64,000 nucleotides of DNA, taken from contig MDYQ01000073.1 of NCBI GenBank assembly GCA_003024175.1, positions 43,545-107,544 on the forward strand, given 5' to 3'. This document shows positions 1 to 11,954 of the stretch, one piece after another. The DNA is from Planoprotostelium fungivorum (Eukaryota > Evosea > Variosea > Cavosteliida > Cavosteliaceae). The notes under the pieces are model-generated. The model saw only the letters and a list, made by a program, of their open reading frames with translations, ran no database searches and had not been told where the DNA came from. Made by a program: the position numbers and the translations under genes. Numbering within the stretch: the first letter of the stretch is position 1; each line of letters begins with the position of its first letter.

Positions 1-78
1 TGATGTCGATCATGCTTCTTAATGACGATTTCGATTGATTCTAAGACATTCATTCGATTCACCTCTCGTTCTTCATAG

Positions 79-1392
79 ATGACATGGTGCAGCTCATACG
101 GCTACGATGGTTCAGACGGCAAGAAACTGCATTCGAGCATGCTGGGAGATAATTATTCAGATCCATTCAACACCAACGACGTCATCGGTGATCTGTTTCT
201 TTCATCATGTTTCCGTCACCTCACTCCCATCTTCTACATCTGTGATGCCCATTTATTCATCTGCATCATCTGATGTCGATCAGGTTGTGGAATCAATTAC
301 AAGAAGGGGGAGATCTTCTTCACGAGGAACGGTACCTTTTTGGGTACAGCCTTTCGAAGAGTGAGAGGTGATTTGTCTCTGTACCCGACCGTCGGTCTAC
401 ACAGTCAAGGCGAATCTGTTACGTTTCATTTTGGGAAGAAGAAGCCTTTTCTATTCAACATCCAACACATGATCGAGGTGACGATGTGACAATGATGATC
501 ATGATCGTGATCCATCGTTGACATTGCATGATCTCAGCTGAAAATGGAATGAATGCAATCCTCTTTCTGACAAATCATTTTATTCTATTTTATTCTTTAT
601 TGACTCGTGCGTAGGAAGAAGAGGGAAAGTTCATGGTGGAGGTGGAATCGAAGACAGTCAGCAGGAGGGAGATCCATGAGCTCATTAGAGGTTACCTCAT
701 CTTCCATGGCTATTCAGACACTCTATCAGCCTTCGAAAAGTCATCCGATTCGACCGACGATGACAAGAACTCTGATGATGTCCACATGAGATCGGCCGAC
801 GATGGTTCCGAATTTCTCCTCCAAACCCTCCAAAAGAGAAGGGGTCAGTTGCAACGTCTTCTATATCGTCTTGTAATGTGATGACAGAGATTCGCTCGAA
901 CATCATGAACGGTGACGTTCTTAACGCCATCCGATGCATCGAAGATGACTTTCCGAGAGTGATGGACGAGAAGAGATGCATGAGAACTCTTCGTTCTCAA
1001 CATTTCGTGGAATTATTGAAGAAGGGTCAGACCATGGATGCCATCACGTTTGGACAGTCGATGGTGGGCGATACGATGGAAGATGATGAGGATGAGAACA
1101 AGATCTTCTCTCTCTTGGCCTATCCGAAACCGGAGCAGTCTCCTCTGGCCAGTCTCTTCTCCGTACAGCAGAGAGAGAAGGTTGCCGATGTCGTCAATCA
1201 GACCATCATACGTGAGAGATGATGACGATTATCATCAAAAGATTGACGAATGCAATAGAAACATGTGGAGGAGGGGAAAACCAATGGGCTTGTGCCCTGG
1301 AGAAATGCATGAGGCAGCTGTTGGTCATTCAAGATCATCTGTCTCAGAGGATGGGAGGAGTACAGCCCTTTGACCTCAGTAAATACCTGTGA
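79..1392 (+). CDS. RanBPM-like SPRY-LisH-CTLH-CRA protein (5' end may be missing)
   Basis: Probable RanBP9/10 (Gid1) homologue, the scaffold of the CTLH/GID E3 ubiquitin ligase. Exons read in order: SPRY pieces (YGYDGSDGKKLHSS, then KKGEIFFTRNGTFLGTAF from 284), LisH (RREIHELIRGYLIFHGY, from about 660), CTLH helices (SNIMNGDVLNAIRCIEDDFP) and a CRA segment ending in FDLSKYL and TGA at 1390-1392. Introns are inferred at 188-283, 478-614, about 873-889 and about 1215-1260. Bases 1-78 look like the end of an intron (cttcatag), so an upstream exon probably lies outside the window. The intron near 873 is extremely short: 17 nt (873-889) or 20 nt (868-887) both restore frame. Domain order and the full C-terminus make the family call secure; a direct role in a GID complex is inferred. 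Confidence 0.85.
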
Positions 1393-1592
1393 ATAGATTT
1401 CATCATCAACGAGACGTTGTCATCGTCTTTGACCACGATCATCATCGTTAAGACATGATGCAGCTGAGGTTGCCCGTGCGATGAAGACATGACTATCCAC
1501 AATCCAAACATTCAATCCTTTTATTCTTTCATGTTGAGGACTTCAGACGATCTGATCGATCGGACACTGGTAATGATGATCTGAAGGAGTAT

Positions 1593-2569
1593 TTACCACT
1601 CGCTCTCTTGCTGTCTACATCTATTCAAGTCAAATCTCATCCGTCTCCTTTTCTCACCTAAGCTCTTCTGTATGTTGATGAGCTCCTCCATTCGGTTCTC
1701 TAACAGAGAACGATTTCTCTGTCTTCTCCTCTGCGTCTCTGTCACAAGAGCCTCCTCTGCGACTGATTTTCCTTTCGAATCCACGATGACTGTGGAACGT
1801 AAGACGATGAAGATGATGAAGATGGCATGATCGAGCGATCTCACATGACGATGACTTCTGTGATAGTTGTTGTTCTATACGATCCATCTTTTGTACGAGT
1901 ACACTGAACATCTGATTGACGTCTTGCTGTGACGATGATCTTGACTTGTTCGTGTTGGCTATCTCTTCTAATTTTCGGATCTTGATCTCCATCTGTCGCA
2001 TGACCTGCTCGGAGAGTGTCAACTGTTCAGACAGCTGCTGATTCTTCGCCTTCTCTTCGTCCAACTCTTGAGATAACAATGCACGGGACTGTGTGAGTTC
2101 AGTCTTACATCTCATCAGGGTGATGACGATAATGAGGTGGATGAAGGGTGACGCGATGAGGTGGATCACATCTTCGATGCATTCGACTTCGTCTAACAAT
2201 GTCTGTAGACTCTCTATGTTCTCTTTGGCAACTCGTCGTGCCTCGTTTCGTAGTTGTGAGATCTTCTCTTGTGATTCTTTCTGCAAAGTCTCGAAGTTTG
2301 ATATTGCCTCCTGCTCCGATTAGGCAGATGCAGAGGAAGCTAATGATCACCTCTAATTTCTCCTGAAGATCCATGTTTTCGTGAAGCAATTTCGTATTAC
2401 CTTCTTGATGGAATGTCACTGTCTTGCGGAGGTTATGCTCTTGTCTGTGTGAGATCAACAAATCATCATCATACGTTCATCAATCAAGTACCAATCCTTA
2501 CTTTTCTGTGACGGAGCGATATTTCTCTATATAATCGAGTAGCTCTCTAGCTCTTTGACGATCTTGCAT
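1593..2569 (-). CDS. Coiled-coil protein, unrecognised
   Basis: Five exons joined by short GT-AG introns give roughly 230-280 residues beginning MQDRQRARELLDYIEKY and ending RRMRFDLNRCRQQESEW with TAA. Nearly the whole product is heptad-like and charged (for example KNQQLSEQLTLSEQVMRQME and QMFSVLVQKMDRIEQQLSQK), so it should form an extended coiled coil. No catalytic or zinc motif is visible. Parts resemble taxilin-type coiled coils, but the similarity is too generic to name it. It is convergent with the RanBPM-like gene, which ends 200 bases away. The start is the first ATG consistent with the spliced frame. Confidence 0.6.
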
Positions 2570-2764
2570 TGTCTCCTCTTCTAGAGATCATTTAGCATCA
2601 ACACCAAGTAGTGTCGTCACCTTCTTCTCTCATTCTGATTCCTTTGGGGAAGCACATGTTCTAAAAGTAATTACCGACACCGATGTCTGCGCCTTTCTCG
2701 GCTCGTCAAAAAAAGACAAGAACGTCAAGAGAAACGTCTCGATCAGACGACATGCACCCCAGCT

Positions 2765-3298
2765 TCATTTCTTCCCCTTCTTTGGATTGAGTAGCTGTGC
2801 GATCTCTTCATCCGGTCTCGGTTGTCGGTTCCACCTCTCCGCCTCGATAAGCGCCACTTGTTGCAGTATGCGTGGTCTGATCCTCGGTCGTCTCTCTTTG
2901 ACGTGTCGATAAGCCTCCGCCAGGTCCATCTTTTTCGACCACACGAGCCAGCCGATTACGATGGACGGAGACCGTGACATTCCAGCCATGCAATGGACAA
3001 ATAGTTTCACCTTCGAGGTCTCTGCAAGGTGGGCCACCTCATCCATCCACTGAAAAATGTCCCTCAGTTGATCCAAAGGAATCAGATCCTCATCTCCATC
3101 TTCTTCATCGGCTGGAAGAGGAGCTGTGTCTTTGAAGAAAGATCTTTTATAGACGAACTGTTCTGGATACAGCGATCGACCAGCGATGTTGAGGATGTGA
3201 GTGATTCCCATGCTGTGAAGTCCATCTGCATCCTTTGAAGCTTTTGCACTGCCTAAGAACAGGAAGGGTAGTATCTCGTCACAGTCTATCTTTCCCAT
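2765..3298 (-). CDS. Dual-specificity protein phosphatase
   Basis: Uninterrupted 177-codon frame, unusual here in having no intron. The N-terminus DEILPFLFLGSAKASKD is the typical substrate-side start of atypical DUSPs. The P-loop signature HCMAGMSRS at about residues 102-110 supplies the nucleophilic cysteine and the arginine, and the general-acid aspartate would lie in the FKDTAP region near residue 57. The tail NPKKGKK is basic. The family removes phosphate from Tyr and Ser/Thr, often on MAP kinases; the substrate here is unknown. The length matches a stand-alone DUSP catalytic domain. A plus-strand gene begins 95 bases upstream, so the two share a short divergent promoter. Confidence 0.9.
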   Translation of the reverse strand: MGKIDCDEILPFLFLGSAKASKDADGLHSMGITHILNIAGRSLYPEQFVYKRSFFKDTAPLPADEEDGDEDLIPLDQLRDIFQWMDEVAHLAETSKVKLFVHCMAGMSRSPSIVIGWLVWSKKMDLAEAYRHVKERRPRIRPRILQQVALIEAERWNRQPRPDEEIAQLLNPKKGKK

Positions 3299-3393
3299 CG
3301 TTGAGATGGAATGTGATATCCGCTTCCGGCTTCATCTTTTCGCTGAATACAAATGCAGATCAGATCATCGCCATTCGAACAGCACCCAAAGAG

Positions 3394-4732
3394 ATGGAAC
3401 ATGAGCTGATCGTCTGCTTACGACACAGCTCACTCCCTTCCTTTCTGAGTTCACGAGATCTCTTCTCCACCTCTCGTGCATCACGTTCGTTGTATAGACT
3501 CATCTGCGAAGACCTCGATTTCGATCGCACGATTTGGAGAGTGTTATGCCTTGCGAGAGGTTGGGACTTTTGGCCCAAACTGATGGACACACCATTACTC
3601 CATCGCTCTGATTGGGGAGGTATCCCACAGGTATGGCTAGATATCGATGAGAGATTGGAGAGGGGAGAAGAAGTGAACAGTAAAAAGGAAGAGGAGATGC
3701 AGAGACTTGTGATAGTGTCGAGAGACATGGCACAGCCCCCTCTTTTCGAACGTCGTCCTTCCACTCAAAATGTGAGTCATCATGTCGCTTGTGTCTCACA
3801 CAGAGAAGGCGGTTGGATACTCTTCTCATAAACCGTACAAACAGGTGAGTTCATCACGTCACATTACCTTCTCAAGCGTCATCAACAGAGGATACAAATA
3901 TGGCATAAACAAAGACAGGGTGTCTATCTTCCCCTCTTTCCCATCATTGGAGATCGACACCATGTGATGGCGGATGCACCTCCTCTTAAATACGACAGAC
4001 TCCTTCCCATTTCAAGCCTCTCACGAAACGTCCACGAAGAATTCTCCTCACCGGTGCATTGAGATGATCATGTACCTTCTCACGACCTCTCAGGTGACCT
4101 GGAGAAATCTGTATAGACTCAGACTCAGACCACTGTCGGTTCGCTGTCTGCGAGGAGCCCTCGACCTCTTTGGTATCCTCACAGACGCACCATCATCTTC
4201 CGCACGTCCATCTCCATCTGTCCATCCATCAAAAGTCATCTCGAATCTTCCTCGCGGCGTTCTCTACTGGAGAGAGAACAGAGAAGACCCCATCCATCCC
4301 CAAGTCAGAGCTTTCGCTCAACACAAAAATTTCGGTCTCTTTAGACGTTGCAGGAAGGGCACAGCTGGTGAAGTCTTCAGAGGCTTCGTGAGATACAGGA
4401 ACTCTTGCGATGAAGGATATCCGGTGCTACTCAGCGACATGATCGATTGTTACTCGGATGATGGACAGAGTGAGCGGGGGATGATGGAGAGCGGTGACTG
4501 AAGAGATGTAGATCATTGGCTGACGATCGATCGACAGGGAGGAGTGTGGCTGAGGTGAGAGGATGGAGTTGACTGATGCTGATGGAGTGACAGGAAGGAT
4601 TTCAAGTTTGTGGCGACGAGTTTGGATACGTTGCTGAGGATGTTCCACGAATATCGAGACGAGAAGAGGAGAAGTACCGACGTGATCGATCTGACCCTTT
4701 GGGATATGATCGATGAGATGTATAAAGAGTAG
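3394..4732 (+). CDS. F-box protein with a SUKH (SMI1/KNR4)-like C-terminal domain
   Basis: The first exon reads LPSFLSSRDLFSTSRASRSL...RTIWRVLCLARGWDFW, an F-box-like helix pair that would bind Skp1 in an SCF ubiquitin ligase. A further exon has the similar VTWRNLYRLRLRPLS. The last exon, KDFKFVATSLDTLLRMFHEY, and the preceding GGVWLR resemble the end of a SUKH fold as found beside F-boxes in FBXO3-type proteins. Introns lie near 3774-3801, 3844-3887 and 4060-4093, plus at least two between 4490 and 4598 whose exact phase I could not settle. The stop is TAG at 4730-4732. The F-box call is moderately strong and the SUKH call weaker. Confidence 0.5.
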
Positions 4733-4906
4733 AGACGAAATTTCTCGAGAGAAAATCGTTGTTTGTAGGGAATGCAAATGTCAATCAAAGGAAGACTTGG
4801 CTGCAAGTGTTGACGGACAACAATGTCGTTGACGTGAGCCGAGCTGAGTCGAAGATGGTGGAGTCTACCCTCTCAGTCATCACTGCCGGAGGATGAATAT
4901 TGCAAC

Positions 4907-6544
4907 ATGTACATCGGAACTTCAATCTGAGAGGACTACAACACGGAGAGGGAAGTTCTGTCTACGAAGATGGAAGTTGGTACGACGGTTCATTTGATTC
5001 GGGTGAATGCCACGATCAAGGAGAGCATGTCTGGGCGAACGGTGACGTGTACGAGGGGAATTTCCTACGTGGAAAGAAGAACGGACAAGGCACTGTCACT
5101 CATGCCGATGGCGAGGTTTACGAGGGAGAGTGGGCGAACGACCAGAAATAGGGGCGCGGGAAGTGGCGGTACAACAATGGAGACTCGTACGAAGGGTCGT
5201 TTCATCTGGATGAGAAGCACGGTCAAGGGAAGTACGTGTGGGAGGACGGTGACACGTACGTCGGCGAGTTCAAGGATGACATGCTCAACGGAAAGGGTAA
5301 GCTATGAATACTCGCTCATACATTCATGCTCATCTTCACAGGCGTGTGTACGGAAGCCAACGGGGACCGATACGAAGGAGTATACAAGGCCGATAAGAGA
5401 TAGGGACAGGGGTCTCTGTTCTATGCCAACGGAAACATCTACAGGGGAGAGTTCGAGAATGGACATCCACACGGAAAGGGCGTTTACACTTTCAAGATGA
5501 CAAGAGGCACGGAAAAGGATGCGGTGCAGACGAAAGGGAAGACCATTGAAGGAAGATTTGTCGATGATGAGGTGAATGCGTCACATCGATCAGTTCTGAA
5601 GGGACGATAGCTTGTGGAGGAAGAAAAGAGTAAGAAAGAGATTCCAGCCGAGCAGCCTGAAGAAGAGAATAGACGATTGAGGCAAGCCATCGAAACCAGA
5701 GATCTACTGCAAGCCATGGGTGAGAACATAAAAAAGAATCTCATCGTGATGTGAAGCAATTGTGGATGCAGAACAGAGAGTAGAGAGAGAATCGAGAATG
5801 GTGAAGGAAGAGATGGAGAGATTAAGAGAAGAAGGACGAGAGATGAAGCGGAAATTGGACGAAGAGTACAGAGGGAAGCTGGCCAAAGTGCAACGTAGAA
5901 TGGAAGAGAGCAGGAGACAAGATGAGGAGAAGCTGAAGGAGGCACAGAGGAGAGTCCAGGTGAGAACAGATGGAAGATGACGATGATGAAAGATGACGAT
6001 GATGGGAAGATGATGATGGTGACTGACAATGTCAGGTGGTCACGGGAGGTCTGAATTGGGATACGTACTGTCAAGTGAATCAGAAGAAGGCAGAAGAGAG
6101 ACAGAGAGAAGAAGAGGAGGAATGCATCGTGTGTTTCGATGCACCACAAGTGACATTGCCCTGGTGAGATCATCAGCACCATCAGCACCGACATCACTTC
6201 CACCATCATCATCCTCATCATCTGACAGACCGCAGCAGACACAAGAACATGTGTGAAATGTGTTACGTGCAGATCAAATCGGGTGGAAGTGCCCCATGTG
6301 TAATAAGACGAATGAGTGCTATCTGTTGCTCCCTCCTTCTTCACCCTCCTCCGTCGTCAATCTGCTCTCCTTCCTGCGTCGGCGTTTCCTCCTCTATTCT
6401 TGTGTCTCTTTCTCTCCTTCTAAAATATTCCATCATCTTAGAGTCGTCGAGACTCTCAATGTCTATAATCACGAACACCCTTGTATATATATCACATATG
6501 TATTATGCTTCTCAACAGATTCGCCAGAGAAGAAGAGACTTTAG
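4907..6544 (+). CDS. MORN-repeat / coiled-coil / RING protein with a disrupted reading frame
   Basis: At least seven MORN repeats (GLQHGEGSSVYEDGSWYDG, DVYEGNF, GEVYEGEW, DSYEGSF, DTYVGEF, DRYEGVY, NIYRGEF) are followed by a charged coiled coil (5640-5960) and a C-terminal C3HC4 RING (ECIVCFDAPQVTLP, RHKNMCEMCY, WKCPMCNK). MORN repeats usually bind membranes or form scaffolds; the RING suggests ubiquitin ligase activity. The frame is not intact. TAG triplets occur inside the coding phase at 5149-5151, 5401-5403 and 5608-5610, the first two exactly where MORN repeats carry His, Asn or Gln. One-base frame changes are needed at TT 4921-4922, near 5490-5515 and at GGG about 6279-6281. An intron is clear at about 5300-5341. 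Either this is a decaying gene or base calls are wrong. The 3' end is uncertain, and the frame converges on the next gene. Confidence 0.55.
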
Positions 6545-9154
6545 AAGATCCACCAGTTCTGCACTCTGTTCAAGTTGACGCTGGACAGGATCTTTGCAAG
6601 CTCCCAGCTGCTTCCCCAGTCGTAAGAGTCTGTCTGCTTGCTCCAGTTGGTGGCAGGTACGATCGCTCCAGTGAGGTACTTGTCCTTGGCATCGATGATC
6701 TCCTCCTTGACGAGAATGCGAGCGAAGACGAGGAACTCGTCGAGAGTGCCGCGAAGAGGGTCGGCAGACAGCTTTCCTCCCACGTTGAGACCGACGACGC
6801 TCTGTACGAGGGCAGCGATAGACTTGACGCCGCAGGAGATGCCGTCCAAGTAGAGTTCGGCACGATCGGCACTGACGGCGACGGCCAGGTGAGACCACAC
6901 GCCAACGCGAAGAGAGCTAGCGTCCCAGCTGACAGAGCTGCCCTGAGACGATTGGAAGGTGATCTGCTTGGTGTTGCCATCGAAGGTGAGCTCCCAGCCG
7001 CTGAGAAGAGCCTTGGTCGATGCGATGACGTTCTTTCCTCCGATAGCGTCCAGGCGCAACCAGGTGGCGATGGTAAAGGCATTGTTCAGATCGAACTGAG
7101 GCAGAGTGATGTAGAGACGGTTACCGCTCTTCCAGTTCAAGGCCTGTCTCAGCTTACCGGTGACGAGAGAGATGTCAGTAGAGAAGGCGCCGTGACGTCC
7201 GTGACCAGAGTCATCGGTACATTTTCCCAGCTTGATCTTGTCGAAAGACCAGTAGAGCCATGGTAATCCACACTTCTTGCCGCCAGTCGTGGTAGACGAG
7301 GGTGCAACATAGGAGGATGAGGTAGGAGTGGACGAGGGTGTGACATCGGTCGTTGTATCAAAAGGTGCCACATCAGTTGTTGAGATGGGAGTATCAGAAG
7401 TGGAGGATGGGTTGTAAGTGGAAGGTTGAGAGGTCATCGCAGGTGCAGATGTGGAGGTAGAGCATCTGTTGCTGATGATGGAGAGGATCTGCTGGGCAGA
7501 GAGAGACTGAGTGAACATCAGGAAGTCGTCCAGGGCTCCCTTGAAGTTGCTGACGGTCTTGTCGGCGGCGATATAAAGAGGACCAGTGACCTTGGACAAG
7601 GCGATGTTCTGAGTAGCGCCAGCGACACCGTTGATGTACAGAATGACCTTGCCGCTCTTCTCTGCAGTGAAAGCCAAGTGGAACCATGTGTCGATGGGGA
7701 TGTTGGTGTTCCAGGAGACGCTAGAGAAGCCAGAGGCGAAAGTGCATGTCTTTGTGACGGGGTTGAGGGAGAGTTCCCATCCGGTAAGCTGAGAGAAGAG
7801 ACCCTTCTTTGTGGACACAATCTTCATCACTTTGTTGCTCGCTTGGACCTGTTCATTCTTAGCGATGTCTGCGAGACAAAAGGAAGAATAAGAACTCACC
7901 TTCAGCCAAGAGGCGATAGAGAAAGCACTGTCGAGACCGGCAGTCTGATCCATTCTCAGACCCTGGAAGCCAGAAGTAGAGTTGAAGCCGAGTGCCTGCT
8001 TCGTCTTTCCCACGATGATGCTGGGCAAGCCGAGCACAGTGGCAACCTTACCATTTCCACTGTCGTCCTTCAACAGGCTGTTCAGGATACCGTTGTCGAA
8101 GGAGTAGTAGCAGAAGGGAACTGGGATAGATGGGCCTCCGGTAACGCAGGGAGCTGTGACGAGAGGGATAGAGCTGGTAGCAGGAATGTAAGTAGTCGCT
8201 GCGGGAGAGCCGGGGGCCAATGGTAAAATGGAAGTGACGACCTTGGTGACGTTCAATACTGAACTGACGATGTTGGACAGAGTGGGCACAGTAGGGCCGG
8301 TGAGAGTGGCGTACAAGTAGTTGGCAGAGCAGGCAAGACCGTTGACCTTGTTGATAAACAAGTTGGATCCACCAGTTGGTGCAGAGCAAGCGTACCATAG
8401 GAGGCTGCCGTTGTGGCTGAGGTAGTCGCCAGAGATACCGAAGATAGTGTTGGTAACAGTGTTGACAGCACCGTTGGCAGTGTTGGTAGCTGAGTTGGCA
8501 GCGTTAGTGAGAGGGACTGAGCTCCAAATCAGCTGGCCATTGGTAGCGATGTAGCACTGCTGACCCTTCTGATCGAAGAGAGATCCTGCAGACAGAGTGA
8601 AGTTGACGGCAGCGGTGGCGCTCTTTGCAGCGTTGATGCGAAGCTGACCGCCGAGTAGAGACCGAACGTTGTAGAGACCGAAGGGGCTCTTGCAAGTCGT
8701 GTCAGTGACAGTAGAGGTGGGCTGAGGGCAAGTGCTGATGTCTTGAGGCTGGCCAGAGACGCAGCAGAACTTGCTGCTGTCGTAGCATGCGTCGCCACAA
8801 GCCGTCAAGTTGTCGGTCACACAAGATGGAGGAGAAGCACAGGTGCGGTCGATCTTGGCAGCATACTGAGCATGCATCAGTCGATGTTCAACTCATCCTC
8901 TGCACGAGATGACTCACCGAGCCGTCAGTTCCGCACTGGTAAGCGCAAGAAGCGATGCAGACGTCGTTGCAAGAGGTAGTTCCGATGGCACAGAGACGGT
9001 TCTGTCCGTGATACTGGTCAGCGTTGCAGCTGTACTGAGAGGGATCGTAGCATGCGTTAACGCCAGAGCACCAAGAATAGCCCGTCTGGCATGTGTCGGC
9101 CCATACAGCGGTGGTCGAGAGAGCGAGAAGTAGCAAAGTGATTGCACGTCTCAT
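6541..9154 (-). CDS. Secreted LamG-like (concanavalin-fold) domain protein
   Basis: About 820 residues in three exons, introns 8866-8917 and 7849-7899. The start at 9154 gives a clear signal peptide (MRRAITLLLLALSTTAVWA), then a Cys-rich stretch with regular Cys spacing, a Ser/Thr/Asn-rich region, and two LamG/jelly-roll domains: about 7560-8110 (SFDNGILNSLL to FLMFTQSLSAQQI) and 6580-7250 (WSFDKIKLGKC to FLVFARILVKEEI), separated by a Ser/Thr/Pro linker suited to O-glycosylation. No transmembrane segment or catalytic motif is visible, so a secreted or cell/cyst-wall protein binding sugars or matrix is inferred. The 51-nt intron is a multiple of three without stops, so a naive frame reads through it; removing it restores the match between the two LamG copies. 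Stop is TAA. Confidence 0.85.
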
Positions 9155-9771
9155 CGTCGTAGAGTAGTTGGTAGTCGTTGCTAGTGTGTTGCTCTTAGGT
9201 CTGTTTCTTCTCGAATGATGTCCTGCCTCGGCTGGGCTTCGGTCACGTTCTTCGTTTCCGTCCCACGATCCAAAACCTTTTCCTGTCATTGTTGGCATCT
9301 CTAGGTACCACACACGAACGTAGCTGTCTCACTTTGATGCAAGACGAGATTAAGTTAGCACCTTAACGGGGATGATAGGTGTGGAGCAGGTGTTCCGTAT
9401 TGAATTCCCACCTCGAGCCTTCCAGGGAATGGGCTGTGGGCTCCTCTATATATATTACTGACGTTGTCGAGACAACCAGCATTACACCATGGGAGTTCGC
9501 GCCAATATTAGATCACACTCGGATTGCTTAGCTTTGAAGAGATCACACCACCTCAGTCGTAAAATGATTTCGTGGATCTGGGTCCGACACTGGCTCATGA
9601 GATGATCGAATTGATGCAACTTTATTCCTGCGAAGTCTTTGTTGTATCCTCCCACACCATTTTGTAATCGTGTTGTTGGACGATGAGGGGTTATTCTACA
9701 ATGATTTTTCGCAAAATGAATTATAAGGTTTCACAGATTGTGGACCCGATCATCAGATGCGGCCGATTGCG
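9155..9771. promoter_or_regulatory. Divergent intergenic region, LamG protein and Na+/H+ exchanger
   Basis: 617 bases between two divergently transcribed starts, with no convincing coding potential. An AT-rich TATA-like run (ctctatatatatta) sits near 9442-9456, with a CACC/GGTG-rich stretch just before it. Core promoters for both genes are expected here, but no element can be assigned with certainty. Confidence 0.35.
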
Positions 9772-11954
9772 ATGTTATCCCAAATGGATAACACTCTCAA
9801 TTCTACGAAGCCTGTGATAGATTCGCACCAGACTCATAAAGACGACGCATTCTATAGTGTGCTCATCATCACCGCAATCATCTTAGCGTAAGCACCATGT
9901 TAATATAATTTACATTGATTTCATTGTCAGCTCTCTCATCAATGTCGCTCTCTCTGCCAGACGATGGAATCGCTACTTTCCTGAATCGGGTGCTTCTATG
10001 ATCTTCGGTGTGCTGGTGAGAATCAATTTCTATTCGTCACTGAGCGAAACAGATGGGTGGCATCTTGAAGATCTCAGGCAAGAGCCAGCATTTCTCCTTC
10101 CAACCGGAGATGTTCTATTTCTTTCTCCTCCCTCCCATCATCTTCGAAGCTGGTTTCTCCATGAAACAGGTGACTCCATCACCATCCAATCCAACTCAAT
10201 GATGTAGAAAAACTTTTTTCGAAACATGTCGACCATCTTGATGTACGCCCTCCTCGGCACTCTCATCTCTGCTCTCGTCTTCGGATACGGTTTGTACGCC
10301 TTCACCAAGATGGGCCTCGTCAAGTCCATCGATCGATCGCAAGCTCTGGAGAGTCTCCTCTTTGGTGCTCTCATCTCGGCCACTGATCCGGTCGCCACGT
10401 TGTCCATCATGAATAATCTCAACGTGAACCCCCTCCTCTTCAGTCTCGTCTTTGGTGAATCTGTCCTCAACGATGCCGTGTCCATCGTTCTTTATAACAC
10501 TCTCGGTAAATTCGTGGGAGCTGATGTCTTCTCATCGAAGGAGTTGCTGGCTGGCCTGGGTGATTTTCTCCTTGTCACTTGCGGTGAGAATCATTCTCTT
10601 CTTTGCTATCGATCATCATTCATACCGGCCCACGAGTAGTTTGATCATCTACATCGGCTCATCATCCATCCGATCACATCATCCGATCATCCACATGGGT
10701 TCATCCTCCTCATCCAAATGCATCATCTCATCACTTCCATCTACGACACACCATCACTGATTCCAACAGGATCCGTCGGCATAGGTATCGGTTTCGGATT
10801 ATTCAGTGCGATGGTGCGTGAGTCTACGTCTCCACCGTTGACCCCTTCAGATGATGAAATGGCTTCCCTTCGTGAAGAACAACCCACCCTTTGAGATCGT
10901 CATATTGATCTCCTTCGCCTATCTATCTTACGTCACATCTGAGCTGGCGGAATTGACCGGGATAGTCTCCATATTCATCACTGCGGCCATCATGCAACAT
11001 TACAACTGGTACTCTCTATCAGAGCAAGCACAGACTACGGCTCACCATCTCATCAAATTGCTCGCCATGATATCAGAGACCGGTGAGTCATCTATGTCGA
11101 ATGTACGTGCTCAATCATAGTCAGTCATCTTCATTTATCTCGGTATCACGTTCAGCCTCTCCTTCTCCAATGCATCACACGATTGGGACCCAAAGCTGTT
11201 GATCGTCTCTCTCGTATCCTCTCCTCTCTTCTACTTGTCTTCACCTCTCCTTGACTCGTACGAAGCCCCTCTTATTCTTCTGCAGGGCTTGTAATATATT
11301 TCCACTGTCAGCTCTGGCGAATTTAAGGAGGAAACAGAAGATCCCCATTCGCTGTCAGGTGATCATCGACACTTCCATCAGAGTTGAAAGAAGGCAGATC
11401 ATGCAGTGGTTCGCAGGAATGAGAGGAGCCATCGCATTTGCCCTGTCCATCAACCTCCAAACCGACCACGCCAACGTCATCCAGACAACGACACTCTTCA
11501 TCGTCCTCTTTACAACCATCGTGCAGGGTCTCCTCACTTCACCTCTCCTGCGTTTCTTCAATCTCGTTGAGATCCCAAGGCTGGACCTCGTGAGCCTTTC
11601 TCTTTCACCTCCTTCATGGTAGAGTCTTACTCTAGTCAGGACGAATCCGAATTGGAGTTGCTGCACGACAAAGACGATCACATGATGCAGAATGACATCA
11701 TGGAGGTGGGGCTGAGGAAATCAAAAAAGAAACCGTCAGGTGCTCACAGAGTGTGGAGAAATTTTGACGAGAAATATCCTTTTCATCTTCGTTTGAGGTG
11801 TGAACGTCCTTGACCGATGATTACGGTGATGAAGCCCTTGTTTGGTGGAAGGAAGAGAGCAGAGATGCCGACGATGATCACGTATGAAGACTCGAGCAAC
11901 AACCCAGAGGGTGCTATACAGATGGAACCCATGGACGAAGAAGAAACCAGATGA
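9772..11954 (+). CDS. Na+/H+ exchanger (CPA1/NHE family)
   Basis: Multi-exon gene starting MLSQMDNTLN at 9772 and ending in TGA at 11952-11954. Spliced exons give a polytopic membrane protein with NHE landmarks: PPIIFEAGFSMKQ, the ISATDPVATLSI helix, the catalytic FGESVLNDAVSIVLYN helix containing the essential Asp, TSELAELTGIVSIFITA, and MRGAIAFALSI. The acidic tail (SQDESELELLHDKDD, PMDEEETR) would be cytosolic. It exchanges Na+ or K+ for H+, likely on endomembranes by resemblance to the NHE6/7/9 branch, which is inferred. Introns are 35-60 nt except one of about 190 nt (10585-10770) full of ATC/CATC repeats. The intron preceding the last exon is not fully resolved near 11790-11830. Confidence 0.88.
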
